DNA of 10,766 nucleotides. It comes from JAVBSN01 sp031556525 (lineage in GTDB: Bacteria > Bacillota > Clostridia > Lachnospirales > Lachnospiraceae). Numbering within the stretch: the first letter of the stretch is position 1; each line of letters starts with the position of its first letter. The notes below the pieces were generated by a model that worked only from the letters and a program-made list of their open reading frames with translations, made no database searches and had not been told where the DNA came from. The translations under genes and the position numbers were made by a program. The stretch covers positions 1-10,766 of the forward strand of contig JAVBSS010000042.1 of assembly GCA_031556525.1 (NCBI GenBank), given 5' to 3'. Below are positions 1 to 6,834 of the stretch, in pieces.

Positions 1-1
1 A

Positions 2-907
2 TTTGGAGCAGGAGTAAATCTAGGAATAAGAGACAAAGCAGGGAATATAACAACAGGAAGAGATATATTTGAGAATCCAGCACAACCATTTGGATATACA
101 GGCTACCAGATGGAAGGAGCAGGAGGCTTATACTATGCTCAGGCACGAAGATATGATGCAGGTATGGGAAGGTTTGTAAGTAAGGATAATGATAAATTTA
201 TACACTTTGAAAAATCATTAACCTTAAATCAATATACTTATTGTTTAAATAGTCCACTTAGGTATATAGATCCAAGTGGAAATGACTGTTATATTTTCTA
301 TCTTCCAGAATGGGAAAACCAGGCGGAAAATAATCAAAGACAATTGGCAGATATATATGGATTAGATGAATCAGAAGTTCATCTTGTAAAAGTTACAGAT
401 AATCAAAGTTTTACAGATGGATGGAATGCAATGGGTACAGAGAATGGACAAACGGTTAGTATAGATGCAGTTGTTATTAATACTCATGGAAGTCCAACGA
501 CCTTAGGTTATGGTAATAGTGGTAATGCTTCATTAACTATAACAGATATTCAAGCCCTTGATAATAAAAGTATGGATACATTGGTGTTGTATGGGTGTAA
601 TGCTGGACATGTAGATTATGCTGTAAATGTAGCATCAGAATTTACACGTAAGGTAAATGGAGCACCAGTATTTGCTAGTGATGGTACTGTATATGCAGTT
701 GGTAATGATACAGAAGTGAAATTTGACTCAAGAAATGATGATACTTTTAAAGACCTTTTAAATGATGAAGAACGTAATAATAAGGGATGGCTTATATATC
801 AATATATATATAATAATGTTGAGATAACAGATGGATTTGGATATGAATTAGATTTAAAAATGATGATAGATAAAATACAAAAGTATAATAGAAATTGTGT
901 AGATTAA
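2..907 (+). CDS. RHS-repeat protein, C-terminal part, with caspase-like (CHAT/DUF4347-like) variable tip; 5' partial
   Basis: The reading frame is open from base 2 with no start, so this is the 3' end (about 301 codons) of a larger gene. Bases 95-187 encode the RHS core signature (YTGYQ...GLYYAQARRYD...GRFVSKD), and NQYTYCLNSPLRYIDPSG ends at 280. This matches the hallmark boundary in RHS/WapA-type proteins, where a conserved shell gives way to a variable toxin tip. The tip (about 281-907, 208 residues) has VVINTHGSP with its histidine at 485-487 and LVLYGCNAGH with its cysteine at 596-598, followed by APVFASDG. This His-Gly/Gly-Cys arrangement is the catalytic dyad layout of caspase-like peptidases, and the wording closely recalls DUF4347 and CHAT domains. 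By inference it is a cysteine-peptidase effector delivered by the RHS shell; other roles are possible. A small gene starts 39 nt downstream with no terminator between, as expected of toxin-immunity pairs. The RHS assignment is firm, the tip fold is moderately supported and the activity is unproven. Confidence 0.85.
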   Translation, partial: FGAGVNLGIRDKAGNITTGRDIFENPAQPFGYTGYQMEGAGGLYYAQARRYDAGMGRFVSKDNDKFIHFEKSLTLNQYTYCLNSPLRYIDPSGNDCYIFYLPEWENQAENNQRQLADIYGLDESEVHLVKVTDNQSFTDGWNAMGTENGQTVSIDAVVINTHGSPTTLGYGNSGNASLTITDIQALDNKSMDTLVLYGCNAGHVDYAVNVASEFTRKVNGAPVFASDGTVYAVGNDTEVKFDSRNDDTFKDLLNDEERNNKGWLIYQYIYNNVEITDGFGYELDLKMMIDKIQKYNRNCVD

Positions 908-946
908 ATATAGCAAATAATAGATAAGTTAAAGGAGGAAGATGTA

Positions 947-1408
947 ATGAAAAAAAGAGTTATAAAATATATAGCTGTTTTTATTATTTTACTTGGAGGT
1001 GTTGTTGTGGGAATTAATTATTTTCAAAAAGATAAGTATAATGATTTAATATCTTATGAAGAAAATTTGTTGGGTATTGAATTTAGAGAATATGTAGATG
1101 GAATTACAGGAAATATTAAAAAAAGTGATGGGTATGAAGACCATGCTTATATTAGGCTTGAAGTAAAAGATGTATATGAAGAAGAGATGATAGATGCTTT
1201 TAAAAGAGAATATCCATGTATTTCAGATATAGTTTCTTATACAATGCCAGGATATCAAAATCATGAACTTGCAATTGAAATGAAGTCGAGAACAATTAAG
1301 TATATATTTGTTATTCTAATGGAAGGAAAGCATGCAAAAACAAGAGAGTTTGATGTTTATATAACAGAAGATGAAAACAATAAAATGTATGTATATATAT
1401 TTGGATAA
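947..1408 (+). CDS. Small membrane-anchored protein, candidate immunity protein for the RHS tip
   Basis: This is a 153-residue protein I do not recognise. The start is well set: AAAGGAGG (931-938) lies 8 nt before the ATG. Residues 1-5 are basic (MKKRV), and about residues 6-25 form one hydrophobic helix (YIAVFIILLGGVVVGINYF). No cysteine follows that could serve as a lipobox, so it is either a signal anchor or an uncleaved signal peptide. The remaining 125 or so residues are polar, rich in Glu, Lys and Tyr, with alternating strand-like stretches, and would lie outside the membrane. It begins 39 nt after the RHS gene on the same strand without an intervening terminator. In polymorphic toxin loci the gene in this place usually encodes the cognate immunity protein, which is the basis of the proposal. 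A role as an ordinary secreted protein cannot be excluded. Confidence 0.75.
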   Translation: MKKRVIKYIAVFIILLGGVVVGINYFQKDKYNDLISYEENLLGIEFREYVDGITGNIKKSDGYEDHAYIRLEVKDVYEEEMIDAFKREYPCISDIVSYTMPGYQNHELAIEMKSRTIKYIFVILMEGKHAKTREFDVYITEDENNKMYVYIFG

Positions 1409-1424
1409 TATACAGATGTAAATA

Positions 1425-1541
1425 ATGAGTCCAGTGTTGCCAGAAGCAGAGGGTATATTAAAAACATTGCCATATATATGTGTTGGTATAGGAGCAGATA
1501 TTTTTGGAGGTAATCTTGCTAAATACCACAAAGAAATGTAA
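1425..1541 (+). pseudogene. Short 38-codon ORF, probable remnant of a membrane protein gene
   Basis: An ATG at 1425 opens 38 codons (MSPVLPEAEG... to ...YHKEM) ending in TAA at 1539-1541. The middle is hydrophobic and glycine-rich (LPYICVGIGADIFGGN), like the membrane segment of a small clostridial membrane protein. No Shine-Dalgarno sequence precedes the ATG, and an in-frame TAA sits at 1419-1421, so nothing extends it upstream. It lies just after the candidate immunity gene, where RHS loci commonly carry leftover ends of displaced cassettes. It may be a decayed gene, a real small protein, or chance. I do not recognise a family. Confidence 0.3.
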
Positions 1542-1586
1542 GATTTATTGAACAAGTATAAATTAACTTAAAATAAGGAGAGTTAC

Positions 1587-1880
1587 ATGTTAGAATTAAT
1601 TCAAAACAATATTATAATTGTTATCGCATATTTGTTAATAATTAATATCATTGGTCTATGTGCATTTGGTATTGACAAGCAAAAGGCGATAAAGAATAAA
1701 TGGAGAATACCAGAGGCTACATTAATGGGAATTGCTTTTATTGGAGGAACGATAGGAGCAGTCATCGGAATGAAGCTATTTCACCATAAAACTAAAAAAC
1801 CGAAATTCTATATAGGAATCCCAGTAATAATAGCATTTCATATAATATTATTGGTACTTGGTGTTTTACTTATATCGTAA
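1587..1880 (+). CDS. DUF1294 family small membrane protein
   Basis: This 97-residue protein has AAGGAG at 1575-1580, six bases before the ATG. Three hydrophobic segments (about residues 8-27, 44-64 and 75-96) indicate an integral membrane protein. The central motif set DKQKAIKNKWRIPE, then GGTIGAVIGM, then FHHKTKKPKF, is the signature of the DUF1294 family (DK..A....RIPE..L...GG..G...GM..F.HKT.K..F). The length fits the stand-alone members; in other bacteria the domain is sometimes fused to a cold-shock domain, which is absent here. The biochemical function of the family is unknown. The gene stands between the RHS segment and the housekeeping run and is closed by a terminator at 1889-1926, so it is probably transcribed apart from comEB/tex. 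Confidence 0.9.
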   Translation: MLELIQNNIIIVIAYLLIINIIGLCAFGIDKQKAIKNKWRIPEATLMGIAFIGGTIGAVIGMKLFHHKTKKPKFYIGIPVIIAFHIILLVLGVLLIS

Positions 1881-1893
1881 TTTATGATAAAAT
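1865..1893 (+). promoter_or_regulatory. Likely sigma-A promoter for the dCMP deaminase-tex run
   Basis: TTTACT (1865-1870) and TAAAAT (1888-1893) are separated by 17 nt, and a TGA directly before the -10 gives an extended -10. The predicted start site near 1900 precedes the GGAGG of the deaminase gene. The -35 lies inside the 3' end of the DUF1294 gene, and the -10 merges with the 5' arm of the terminator hairpin. This call rests on sequence match only. Confidence 0.45.
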
Positions 1894-1926
1894 ACAGTTG
1901 CTAAAGAATAGCTAACTGTATTTTTT
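1889..1926 (+). terminator. Rho-independent terminator after DUF1294 gene
   Basis: AATACAGTT (1891-1899) pairs with AACTGTATT (1914-1922), and GCT/AGC extends the stem inward past a single bulged T at 1913. The loop is about seven bases. A run of six T (1921-1926) overlaps the end of the stem. The A-rich 5' side (1889-1892) would pair with the T run, so it could also function weakly on the other strand. Confidence 0.7.
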
Positions 1927-1944
1927 GAAATTTGGAGGTTGCAT

Positions 1945-2424
1945 ATGAAAAGAGTAGATTATTTGAGCTGGGATCAATATTTTATGGGTGTTGCATTATT
2001 GTCTGCAGATAGAAGTAAAGATCCGCATACTCAAGTTGGAGCATGTATAGTAGATGACAATAATAAAATATTATCAGTTGGATATAATGGTATGCCTTCT
2101 GGGTGTCATGATGACAGAATGCCATGGGGAAAGATAGGAAGTGCTTTAGAAAATAAGTATTTTTTTGTGTGTCATGCTGAACTTAATGCAATACTTAATT
2201 ATAGTGGAGGCTCTTTATCGGGAGCAACATGCTATTCAACATTATTCCCATGTAATGAATGTGCAAAAGCAATTATTCAAAGTGGAATAAAAGAGGTAGT
2301 ATACTTGTCTGATAAATATGCAGATACAGAATCTACAATGGCATCGAAGATGATGTTTGATATGGCAGGTGTACTATATAGAGAGTTTAAAAATAGTGGT
2401 AAGAAAATCACAATAGAAATATAA
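1945..2424 (+). CDS. comEB: Deoxycytidylate (dCMP) deaminase
   Basis: This 159-residue zinc enzyme deaminates dCMP to dUMP, feeding thymidylate synthesis in the cytoplasm. The cytidine/deoxycytidylate deaminase zinc site is intact: CHAELNA (ligand His77, proton shuttle Glu79) and PCNEC (Cys103 and Cys106). The N-terminal stretch HTQVGACIVDD and GYNGMPSGCHDDRMPW is diagnostic of dCMP deaminases rather than cytidine or tRNA-adenosine deaminases. GGAGG (1934-1938) lies six bases before the ATG at 1945. A TTG at 1939 would add two residues but falls against the ribosome binding site, so it is rejected. The gene name follows the B. subtilis ComEB homologue, although no competence genes are visible here. 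It is 18 nt upstream of tex and probably cotranscribed with it. Confidence 0.93.
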   Translation: MKRVDYLSWDQYFMGVALLSADRSKDPHTQVGACIVDDNNKILSVGYNGMPSGCHDDRMPWGKIGSALENKYFFVCHAELNAILNYSGGSLSGATCYSTLFPCNECAKAIIQSGIKEVVYLSDKYADTESTMASKMMFDMAGVLYREFKNSGKKITIEI

Positions 2425-2442
2425 GATATAGGGGTAGAATAA

Positions 2443-4587
2443 ATGGACATAACTAAGGCATTAGCCAAAGAGCTTGGCATTAAAGTAAGCCAAGTAGAGG
2501 CAACAATAAAACTTATTGATGAAGGATGTACAATTCCTTTTATAGCAAGATATCGTAAAGAGGTAACAGGTTCTCTTAATGATGAAGTTCTAAGACAATT
2601 AGGAGAGAGACTTACTTATTTAAGAAATCTCGAAGAGAGAAAAGAATCAGTTATTTCAAATATTAGAGAACAAGAGAAGTTAACACCTGAATTAGAGAAG
2701 AGTATATTAGAGGCTCAGACTTTGGTAGCGGTAGAAGATCTATATAGACCTTATAAGCAAAAGAGAAGAACTAGAGCTACAATTGCAAAAGAAAAGGGAT
2801 TAGAAGGATTAGCAAATATTATAATTCTTCAAATGACTAAAACCTCTATTGAAAAAGAAGCAGAGGCTTATGTGTCAGAGGAAAAAGCAGTTGCAACAGT
2901 AGAAGAAGCAATCGCTGGAGCACTTGATATAATAGCTGAAAATATTTCTGATGATGCAGAATATAGAACGTATATTAGAGATATAACATTTAAAGAAGGA
3001 AAGATAATAACTGCAGCAAAGGATATGGAAGTAAAATCAGTATATGAGATGTATTATGATTTCTTCGAACCAATAGCAAAAGCAGCAGGTTATAGAATAT
3101 TAGCAATTAACAGAGGTGAGAAGGAGAAGATATTAACAGTTAAGATAGAAGCTCCTGAAGAAAGAATATTAAGATATTTAGAGAAGAATGTTATTGTTAG
3201 TGATAATCCATACACAACACCATTACTACAAGCAACTTGTGAAGATAGTTACAAGAGGCTTATTTCTGGAGCTATTGAGCGAGATATAAGAAGTGAATTA
3301 ACAGAAAAAGCTGAAGACGGTGCTATTTTTGTATTTGGAAAGAATCTAGAGCAATTATTAATGCAACCACCTATTGCAGGACAAGTAGTATTAGGTTGGG
3401 ATCCAGCATTTAGAACAGGTTGTAAGTTAGCGGTAGTGGATGGAACAGGCAAAGTGTTGGATACTGTAGTTGTATATCCGACTGAACCTCAAAATAAGGT
3501 TGTAGAAGCTAAGAAAATCGTTCACGCAATGATTAAAAAATATAATATTACATTAATATCTGTTGGTAATGGAACTGCATCTAGAGAATCAGAGCAGATT
3601 ATTGTAGAACTTCTTAAAGAAATTCCTGAAAATGTACAATATATTATTGTAAATGAAGCAGGAGCATCTGTATATTCAGCAAGTAAGCTAGCTACAGAAG
3701 AGTTCCCTAATTTTGATGTAGGACAAAGAAGTGCAGCCTCTATTGCTAGAAGATTACAAGATCCTCTTGCAGAGTTAGTAAAGATTGATCCTAAATCTAT
3801 TGGTGTTGGTCAATATCAACATGATATGAATCAGAAAAAACTTGGCGAAGCATTATCAGCAGTTGTTGAAGATTCAGTAAATAAAGTTGGTGTAGATTTG
3901 AATACTGCATCAGCATCATTATTAGAATATATATCTGGTATTTCAAAGGTTATTGCAAAGAACATTGTTGCATATAGAGAAGAGCATGGTACATTTAAGA
4001 ATAGAAAAGAATTACTTAAGGTAGCAAAACTTGGACCAAAGGCATATGAACAGTGTGCAGGATTTATGAGAATAAAGGGTGGAACCAATCCATTAGATGC
4101 AACTAGTGTACATCCAGAATCTTATGAAGCAGCCGAGAAACTACTTACTAAACTAGGTTATGATATAAATGATTTAAGTAAATCAGGACTTACAGGATTA
4201 TCACTTATGGCGAAAAACACAAGTGTTTTAGCAAAGGAATTAGGCGTAGGTGAGATAACTTTAGTAGATATTGTTAAAGAATTAGAGAAGCCAGCAAGAG
4301 ATCCTCGTGATGAGATGCCGAAGCCAATACTTCGTACAGATGTAATGGATATGAAAGATTTAACAGAGGGAATGGTTCTTAAGGGCACAGTTAGAAATGT
4401 AATAGATTTTGGTGCATTTGTTGATATAGGTGTTCACCAAGATGGATTAGTTCATATTTCACAAATAACAGATAAGAAATTTATAAAACATCCACTTGAA
4501 GCTGTAAGTGTTGGAGATGTTGTTGAAGTAAAGGTTATGTCTGTAGATTTAGGTAGAAAGAGAATTCAACTTACAATGAAGTTGTAA
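2443..4587 (+). CDS. tex: Tex family transcription accessory / S1 RNA-binding protein
   Basis: This 714-residue cytoplasmic nucleic-acid-binding protein has the full Tex layout. Residues 1 to about 200 are the helical Tex N-terminal region, including TIPFIARYRKE and the LYRPYKQKRRTRA segment. An RNase H-like YqgF domain starts near residue 315 (VVLGWDPAFRTGCKLAVVD). Tandem helix-hairpin-helix elements follow at about 482-550 (VDLNTAS...ISGISKVIAKNIVAYR, then KLGPKAYEQCAGFMRI), and a C-terminal S1 domain spans about 642-714 (GTVRNVIDFGAFVDIGVHQDGLVHISQI). The length is normal for the family. Tex was named for effects on toxin gene expression in Bordetella; bacterial homologues bind nucleic acid through the S1 domain and are tied to transcription and RNA metabolism, but the exact role is unsettled. 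A modest AGGGG precedes the ATG. No terminator separates it from either neighbour. Confidence 0.96.
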   Translation: MDITKALAKELGIKVSQVEATIKLIDEGCTIPFIARYRKEVTGSLNDEVLRQLGERLTYLRNLEERKESVISNIREQEKLTPELEKSILEAQTLVAVEDLYRPYKQKRRTRATIAKEKGLEGLANIIILQMTKTSIEKEAEAYVSEEKAVATVEEAIAGALDIIAENISDDAEYRTYIRDITFKEGKIITAAKDMEVKSVYEMYYDFFEPIAKAAGYRILAINRGEKEKILTVKIEAPEERILRYLEKNVIVSDNPYTTPLLQATCEDSYKRLISGAIERDIRSELTEKAEDGAIFVFGKNLEQLLMQPPIAGQVVLGWDPAFRTGCKLAVVDGTGKVLDTVVVYPTEPQNKVVEAKKIVHAMIKKYNITLISVGNGTASRESEQIIVELLKEIPENVQYIIVNEAGASVYSASKLATEEFPNFDVGQRSAASIARRLQDPLAELVKIDPKSIGVGQYQHDMNQKKLGEALSAVVEDSVNKVGVDLNTASASLLEYISGISKVIAKNIVAYREEHGTFKNRKELLKVAKLGPKAYEQCAGFMRIKGGTNPLDATSVHPESYEAAEKLLTKLGYDINDLSKSGLTGLSLMAKNTSVLAKELGVGEITLVDIVKELEKPARDPRDEMPKPILRTDVMDMKDLTEGMVLKGTVRNVIDFGAFVDIGVHQDGLVHISQITDKKFIKHPLEAVSVGDVVEVKVMSVDLGRKRIQLTMKL

Positions 4588-4609
4588 TACAATAAAGGTG
4601 GTAGACAGT

Positions 4610-5131
4610 ATGAAAGAAGACATAACATTTGACGTAAATATGAAAACTCGATATATGTATAGGTTTATGTTGTATCATAACTATACTACCGTTGGAGGTT
4701 TGTTTGGAGTACTGATTAGCTTAGTGGCTCTAATAGTGCTAATAAGTACGTTTAACGAACAACAAGAATCAGGAAAGATAATATTACTTTTAATATCGTT
4801 ATTATGGACAGTAATTAATCCTATAATGTTGGCGTCTAGAGCTAAAAGACAGGTACTCTTGAATCCTTCATATAAAAAAGAATTAACTTATACCCTTAAT
4901 AGTGAAAGTATAACGGTTTCTCAAGAAGAGAATGAAGAAAGTATTACATGGGATAAGATAGTAAAGGTTATATTGACAAAGAAACAATTGATTATATATA
5001 GCTCCAAAGTGCATGCATTTATTTTTCCGTTAGAGGAGATAGGGGATAATTTAGATGATGTAAAAGCTATTATTGTTAACTGTACTAAGGATAAGAAAAT
5101 AAAGGTTAGTAAGAAATTATTAGATAAATAA
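4610..5131 (+). CDS. YcxB-like membrane protein
   Basis: This is a 173-residue protein with two hydrophobic helices (about residues 28-50 and 58-76) that form a short hairpin. A soluble C-terminal region of about 90 residues follows, where YTLNSESITVSQEENEESITWDKIVKVILTKKQLIIYSS fits the YcxB-like pattern (strand-rich, with a central W..I.KV...  segment and a basic tail). AAAGGTGG (4594-4601) lies eight bases before the ATG at 4610. The GTG at 4598 overlaps that ribosome binding site, so the shorter form is preferred. It lies 22 nt after tex and 23 nt before tsaE and is likely part of the same transcript. Function is unknown for the family. Confidence 0.8.
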   Translation: MKEDITFDVNMKTRYMYRFMLYHNYTTVGGLFGVLISLVALIVLISTFNEQQESGKIILLLISLLWTVINPIMLASRAKRQVLLNPSYKKELTYTLNSESITVSQEENEESITWDKIVKVILTKKQLIIYSSKVHAFIFPLEEIGDNLDDVKAIIVNCTKDKKIKVSKKLLDK

Positions 5132-5154
5132 TCTATTTTAGAAAGAGATAAGAT

Positions 5155-5586
5155 ATGTTTTATGAAAGTTTTTCACCAGAAGATACATTTAATATAGCCA
5201 AGCAATTAGGCGAGAAGGCGGTAGTTGGACAGGTATATTTGCTATTGGGAGATTTAGGAGTTGGTAAAACTTTATTCTCACAAGGATTTGCAACAGGGCT
5301 TGGAGTGAAAGAATCTGTTAACAGTCCTACATTTACTATTGTACAAGAATATGATGATGGAAGAATGCCATTTTATCATTTTGATGTTTATAGAATAGCA
5401 GATGAAGAAGAGATGGAAGAGATAGGTTTCACAGATATGGTGTATGGTGAAGGAGTCTGCTTAATTGAATGGGCAAACTTAATCGAAGGAATCTTGCCAG
5501 ATAAATGCATAGAGATACATATAGATAAGAACAATGAAAAAGGGTTTGAATATCGAACAATCACATTAGAGGAAAGAGTAGGTTGA
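5155..5586 (+). CDS. tsaE: tRNA t6A37 biosynthesis ATPase TsaE
   Basis: This 143-residue P-loop ATPase works with TsaB and TsaD to transfer threonylcarbamoyl to A37 of ANN-decoding tRNAs; in bacteria its ATP hydrolysis resets the complex. The Walker A motif GDLGVGKT is at residues 32-39, followed by the family signature NSPTFTIVQEY (56-66), HFDVYR (75-80) and LIEWANLIEGILP (103-115) with the conserved Trp107. The length is normal and no key residue is missing. The Shine-Dalgarno is weak (GAAAGAG at about 5140), so expression may rely partly on the upstream genes. tsaB starts 4 nt after its stop, the usual tsaE-tsaB pairing. Confidence 0.96.
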   Translation: MFYESFSPEDTFNIAKQLGEKAVVGQVYLLLGDLGVGKTLFSQGFATGLGVKESVNSPTFTIVQEYDDGRMPFYHFDVYRIADEEEMEEIGFTDMVYGEGVCLIEWANLIEGILPDKCIEIHIDKNNEKGFEYRTITLEERVG

Positions 5587-5590
5587 TAAT

Positions 5591-6304
5591 ATGAAAATAT
5601 TGGCATTAGATAGTTCGGGACTTGTAGCATCTGTTGCGATATTAGAAGATGATAATATGATTGCTGAATATACAGTTAATTATAAGAAAACACATTCTCA
5701 AACATTATTACCTATGCTAGATGAGATTGTGAAGATGACAGATACTAATCTTGCCGAAATAGATGCAATAGCTGTAGCGGCAGGACCGGGTTCGTTTACT
5801 GGACTTAGAATAGGTTCAGCAACGGCAAAAGGTTTAGGGTTAGCTCTTGATAAACCGTTAATTGGAATACCAACAGTAGAAGGAATGGCATGTAACTTGT
5901 ATAATGTAACTAGTCTCATATGTCCTATTATGGATGCTAGGAGAAATCAAACTTATACAGGATTGTATACTTTTGTTGATGGTAAGTTCACAGTTATTAG
6001 AGAACAAATGGCAGTGGATATAGAAGAGATTATTAGCATAATAAATGATATTGGCAATGAAGTAATATTTTTAGGCGATGGAGTTCCTGTGTTTGAAGAT
6101 ATAATTAAAAAAGAAATTAAGGTGCAATATACATTTGCACCAGCACATTTAAATAAACAAAGGGCGGGTGCAATTGGAGTAAGAGCTTTTGAATATTACA
6201 ATATGGGTAGATACGAAGCCGCTGCAGAACACAAGCCAGAATATTTAAGATTATCTCAGGCGGAACGAGAATTAAAGGAAAGACAAGAACAAGCAAAATC
6301 ATAA
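5591..6304 (+). CDS. tsaB: tRNA t6A37 biosynthesis protein TsaB
   Basis: This 237-residue ASKHA-fold protein is the scaffold that dimerises with TsaD and recruits TsaE in bacterial t6A synthesis. The N-terminal phosphate-loop-like strand MKILALDSSG is followed by KTHSQTLLPMLDEI (33-46) and the signature AAGPGSFTGLRIG (63-75), then IPTVEGMA and MDARRNQTYTGLY (114-126). TsaB lacks the TsaD metal ligands, as seen here. The start is four bases after the tsaE stop, with only a weak GAGTAGG upstream, which suggests coupling to tsaE translation. The C-terminus ends in a charged helix (AERELKERQEQAKS). A perfect 9-bp hairpin covers the stop codon. Confidence 0.95.
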   Translation: MKILALDSSGLVASVAILEDDNMIAEYTVNYKKTHSQTLLPMLDEIVKMTDTNLAEIDAIAVAAGPGSFTGLRIGSATAKGLGLALDKPLIGIPTVEGMACNLYNVTSLICPIMDARRNQTYTGLYTFVDGKFTVIREQMAVDIEEIISIINDIGNEVIFLGDGVPVFEDIIKKEIKVQYTFAPAHLNKQRAGAIGVRAFEYYNMGRYEAAAEHKPEYLRLSQAERELKERQEQAKS

Positions 6305-6318
6305 GCTCTGCTTATGAT
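6298..6318 (+). other. Perfect hairpin across the tsaB stop codon
   Basis: ATCATAAGC (6298-6306) is exactly complementary to GCTTATGAT (6310-6318), with a three-base loop TCT. The stem contains the TAA stop of tsaB (6302-6304) and ends six bases before the GGAG of rimI. No T run follows, so it is not a canonical terminator. It may serve for RNA processing or stability, or to tune rimI translation. Confidence 0.5.
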
Positions 6319-6332
6319 ATAATGGAGATTAT

Positions 6333-6782
6333 ATGTTTTCTATCAAAAGATTAGATTTAAGTTACGCAGAACAACTATATGATATATCAGACAGATGCTC
6401 TAACGACAGTTGGTCATTAGAGAGTATTGAAGATATTTTTAAATATGATTATAACTACTATTATGGAGTGGTAGAAAATGATGTATTGATTGGTTATGTA
6501 GGAATTATGGCAGTAGGTGATGAGGCAGATTTGATTAATATAGCAGTATTACCTGATTATAGAGGAAGGGGTCTAGCTAGTAAGCTTATGACTCATGTTA
6601 TGAAAGAAGCCATTATACTTGGATTACAGAAGATTACTTTAGAAGTAAGAGAATCTAATGAAATAGCTATAAAGTTATATTCGGATTTCAATTTCAACCA
6701 GATAGATATAAGAAAAGGATATTATGCTAGTCCTAGTGAAAATGCAGTTATAATGCAGACAGTTATTACCACTATCGAATAA
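6333..6782 (+). CDS. rimI: Ribosomal-protein-alanine N-acetyltransferase RimI (GNAT)
   Basis: This 149-residue GNAT acetyltransferase is complete. The acetyl-CoA-binding motif A is INIAVLPDYRGRGLASKLM (69-87), where RGRGLA binds the pyrophosphate. ITLEVRESNEIAIKLYSDFNF (101-121) and RKGYYASPSENAVIM (127-141) match RimI, including the YY..P..(E/D)(D/N)A block. RimI acetylates the N-terminus of ribosomal protein S18 in E. coli; in Firmicutes the substrate is less certain. GGAG (6324-6327) precedes the ATG by five bases. The position directly after tsaE-tsaB is the classic order in many Firmicutes, where tsaD would come next; here tsaD is displaced about 2 kb downstream. Confidence 0.93.
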   Translation: MFSIKRLDLSYAEQLYDISDRCSNDSWSLESIEDIFKYDYNYYYGVVENDVLIGYVGIMAVGDEADLINIAVLPDYRGRGLASKLMTHVMKEAIILGLQKITLEVRESNEIAIKLYSDFNFNQIDIRKGYYASPSENAVIMQTVITTIE

Positions 6783-6834
6783 AGGCGAAAGTGTGTATAA
6801 TATGACTATGATTACATGTGCAGGAGGTCAGGTA

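Noticed and set aside
1316..1555. 79-codon ORF on the - strand covering the end of the candidate immunity gene and the gap after it
   Set aside because: It has no convincing ribosome binding site, a low-complexity product, and overlaps a better-supported + strand gene.
1939..1944. Upstream in-frame starts for four genes (TTG 1939, GTG 4598, GTG 7209, TTG 8713)
   Set aside because: In each case an internal ATG (1945, 4610, 7233, 8728) has a properly spaced ribosome binding site, and the longer forms overlap that site or add residues foreign to the family.
6316..6323. Perfect extended -10 (TGATATAAT) before rimI
   Set aside because: No -35 lies 16-18 bases upstream, and the start site would fall beyond the rimI ribosome binding site, leaving rimI leaderless. 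The match is probably chance within the hairpin's AT-rich flank.
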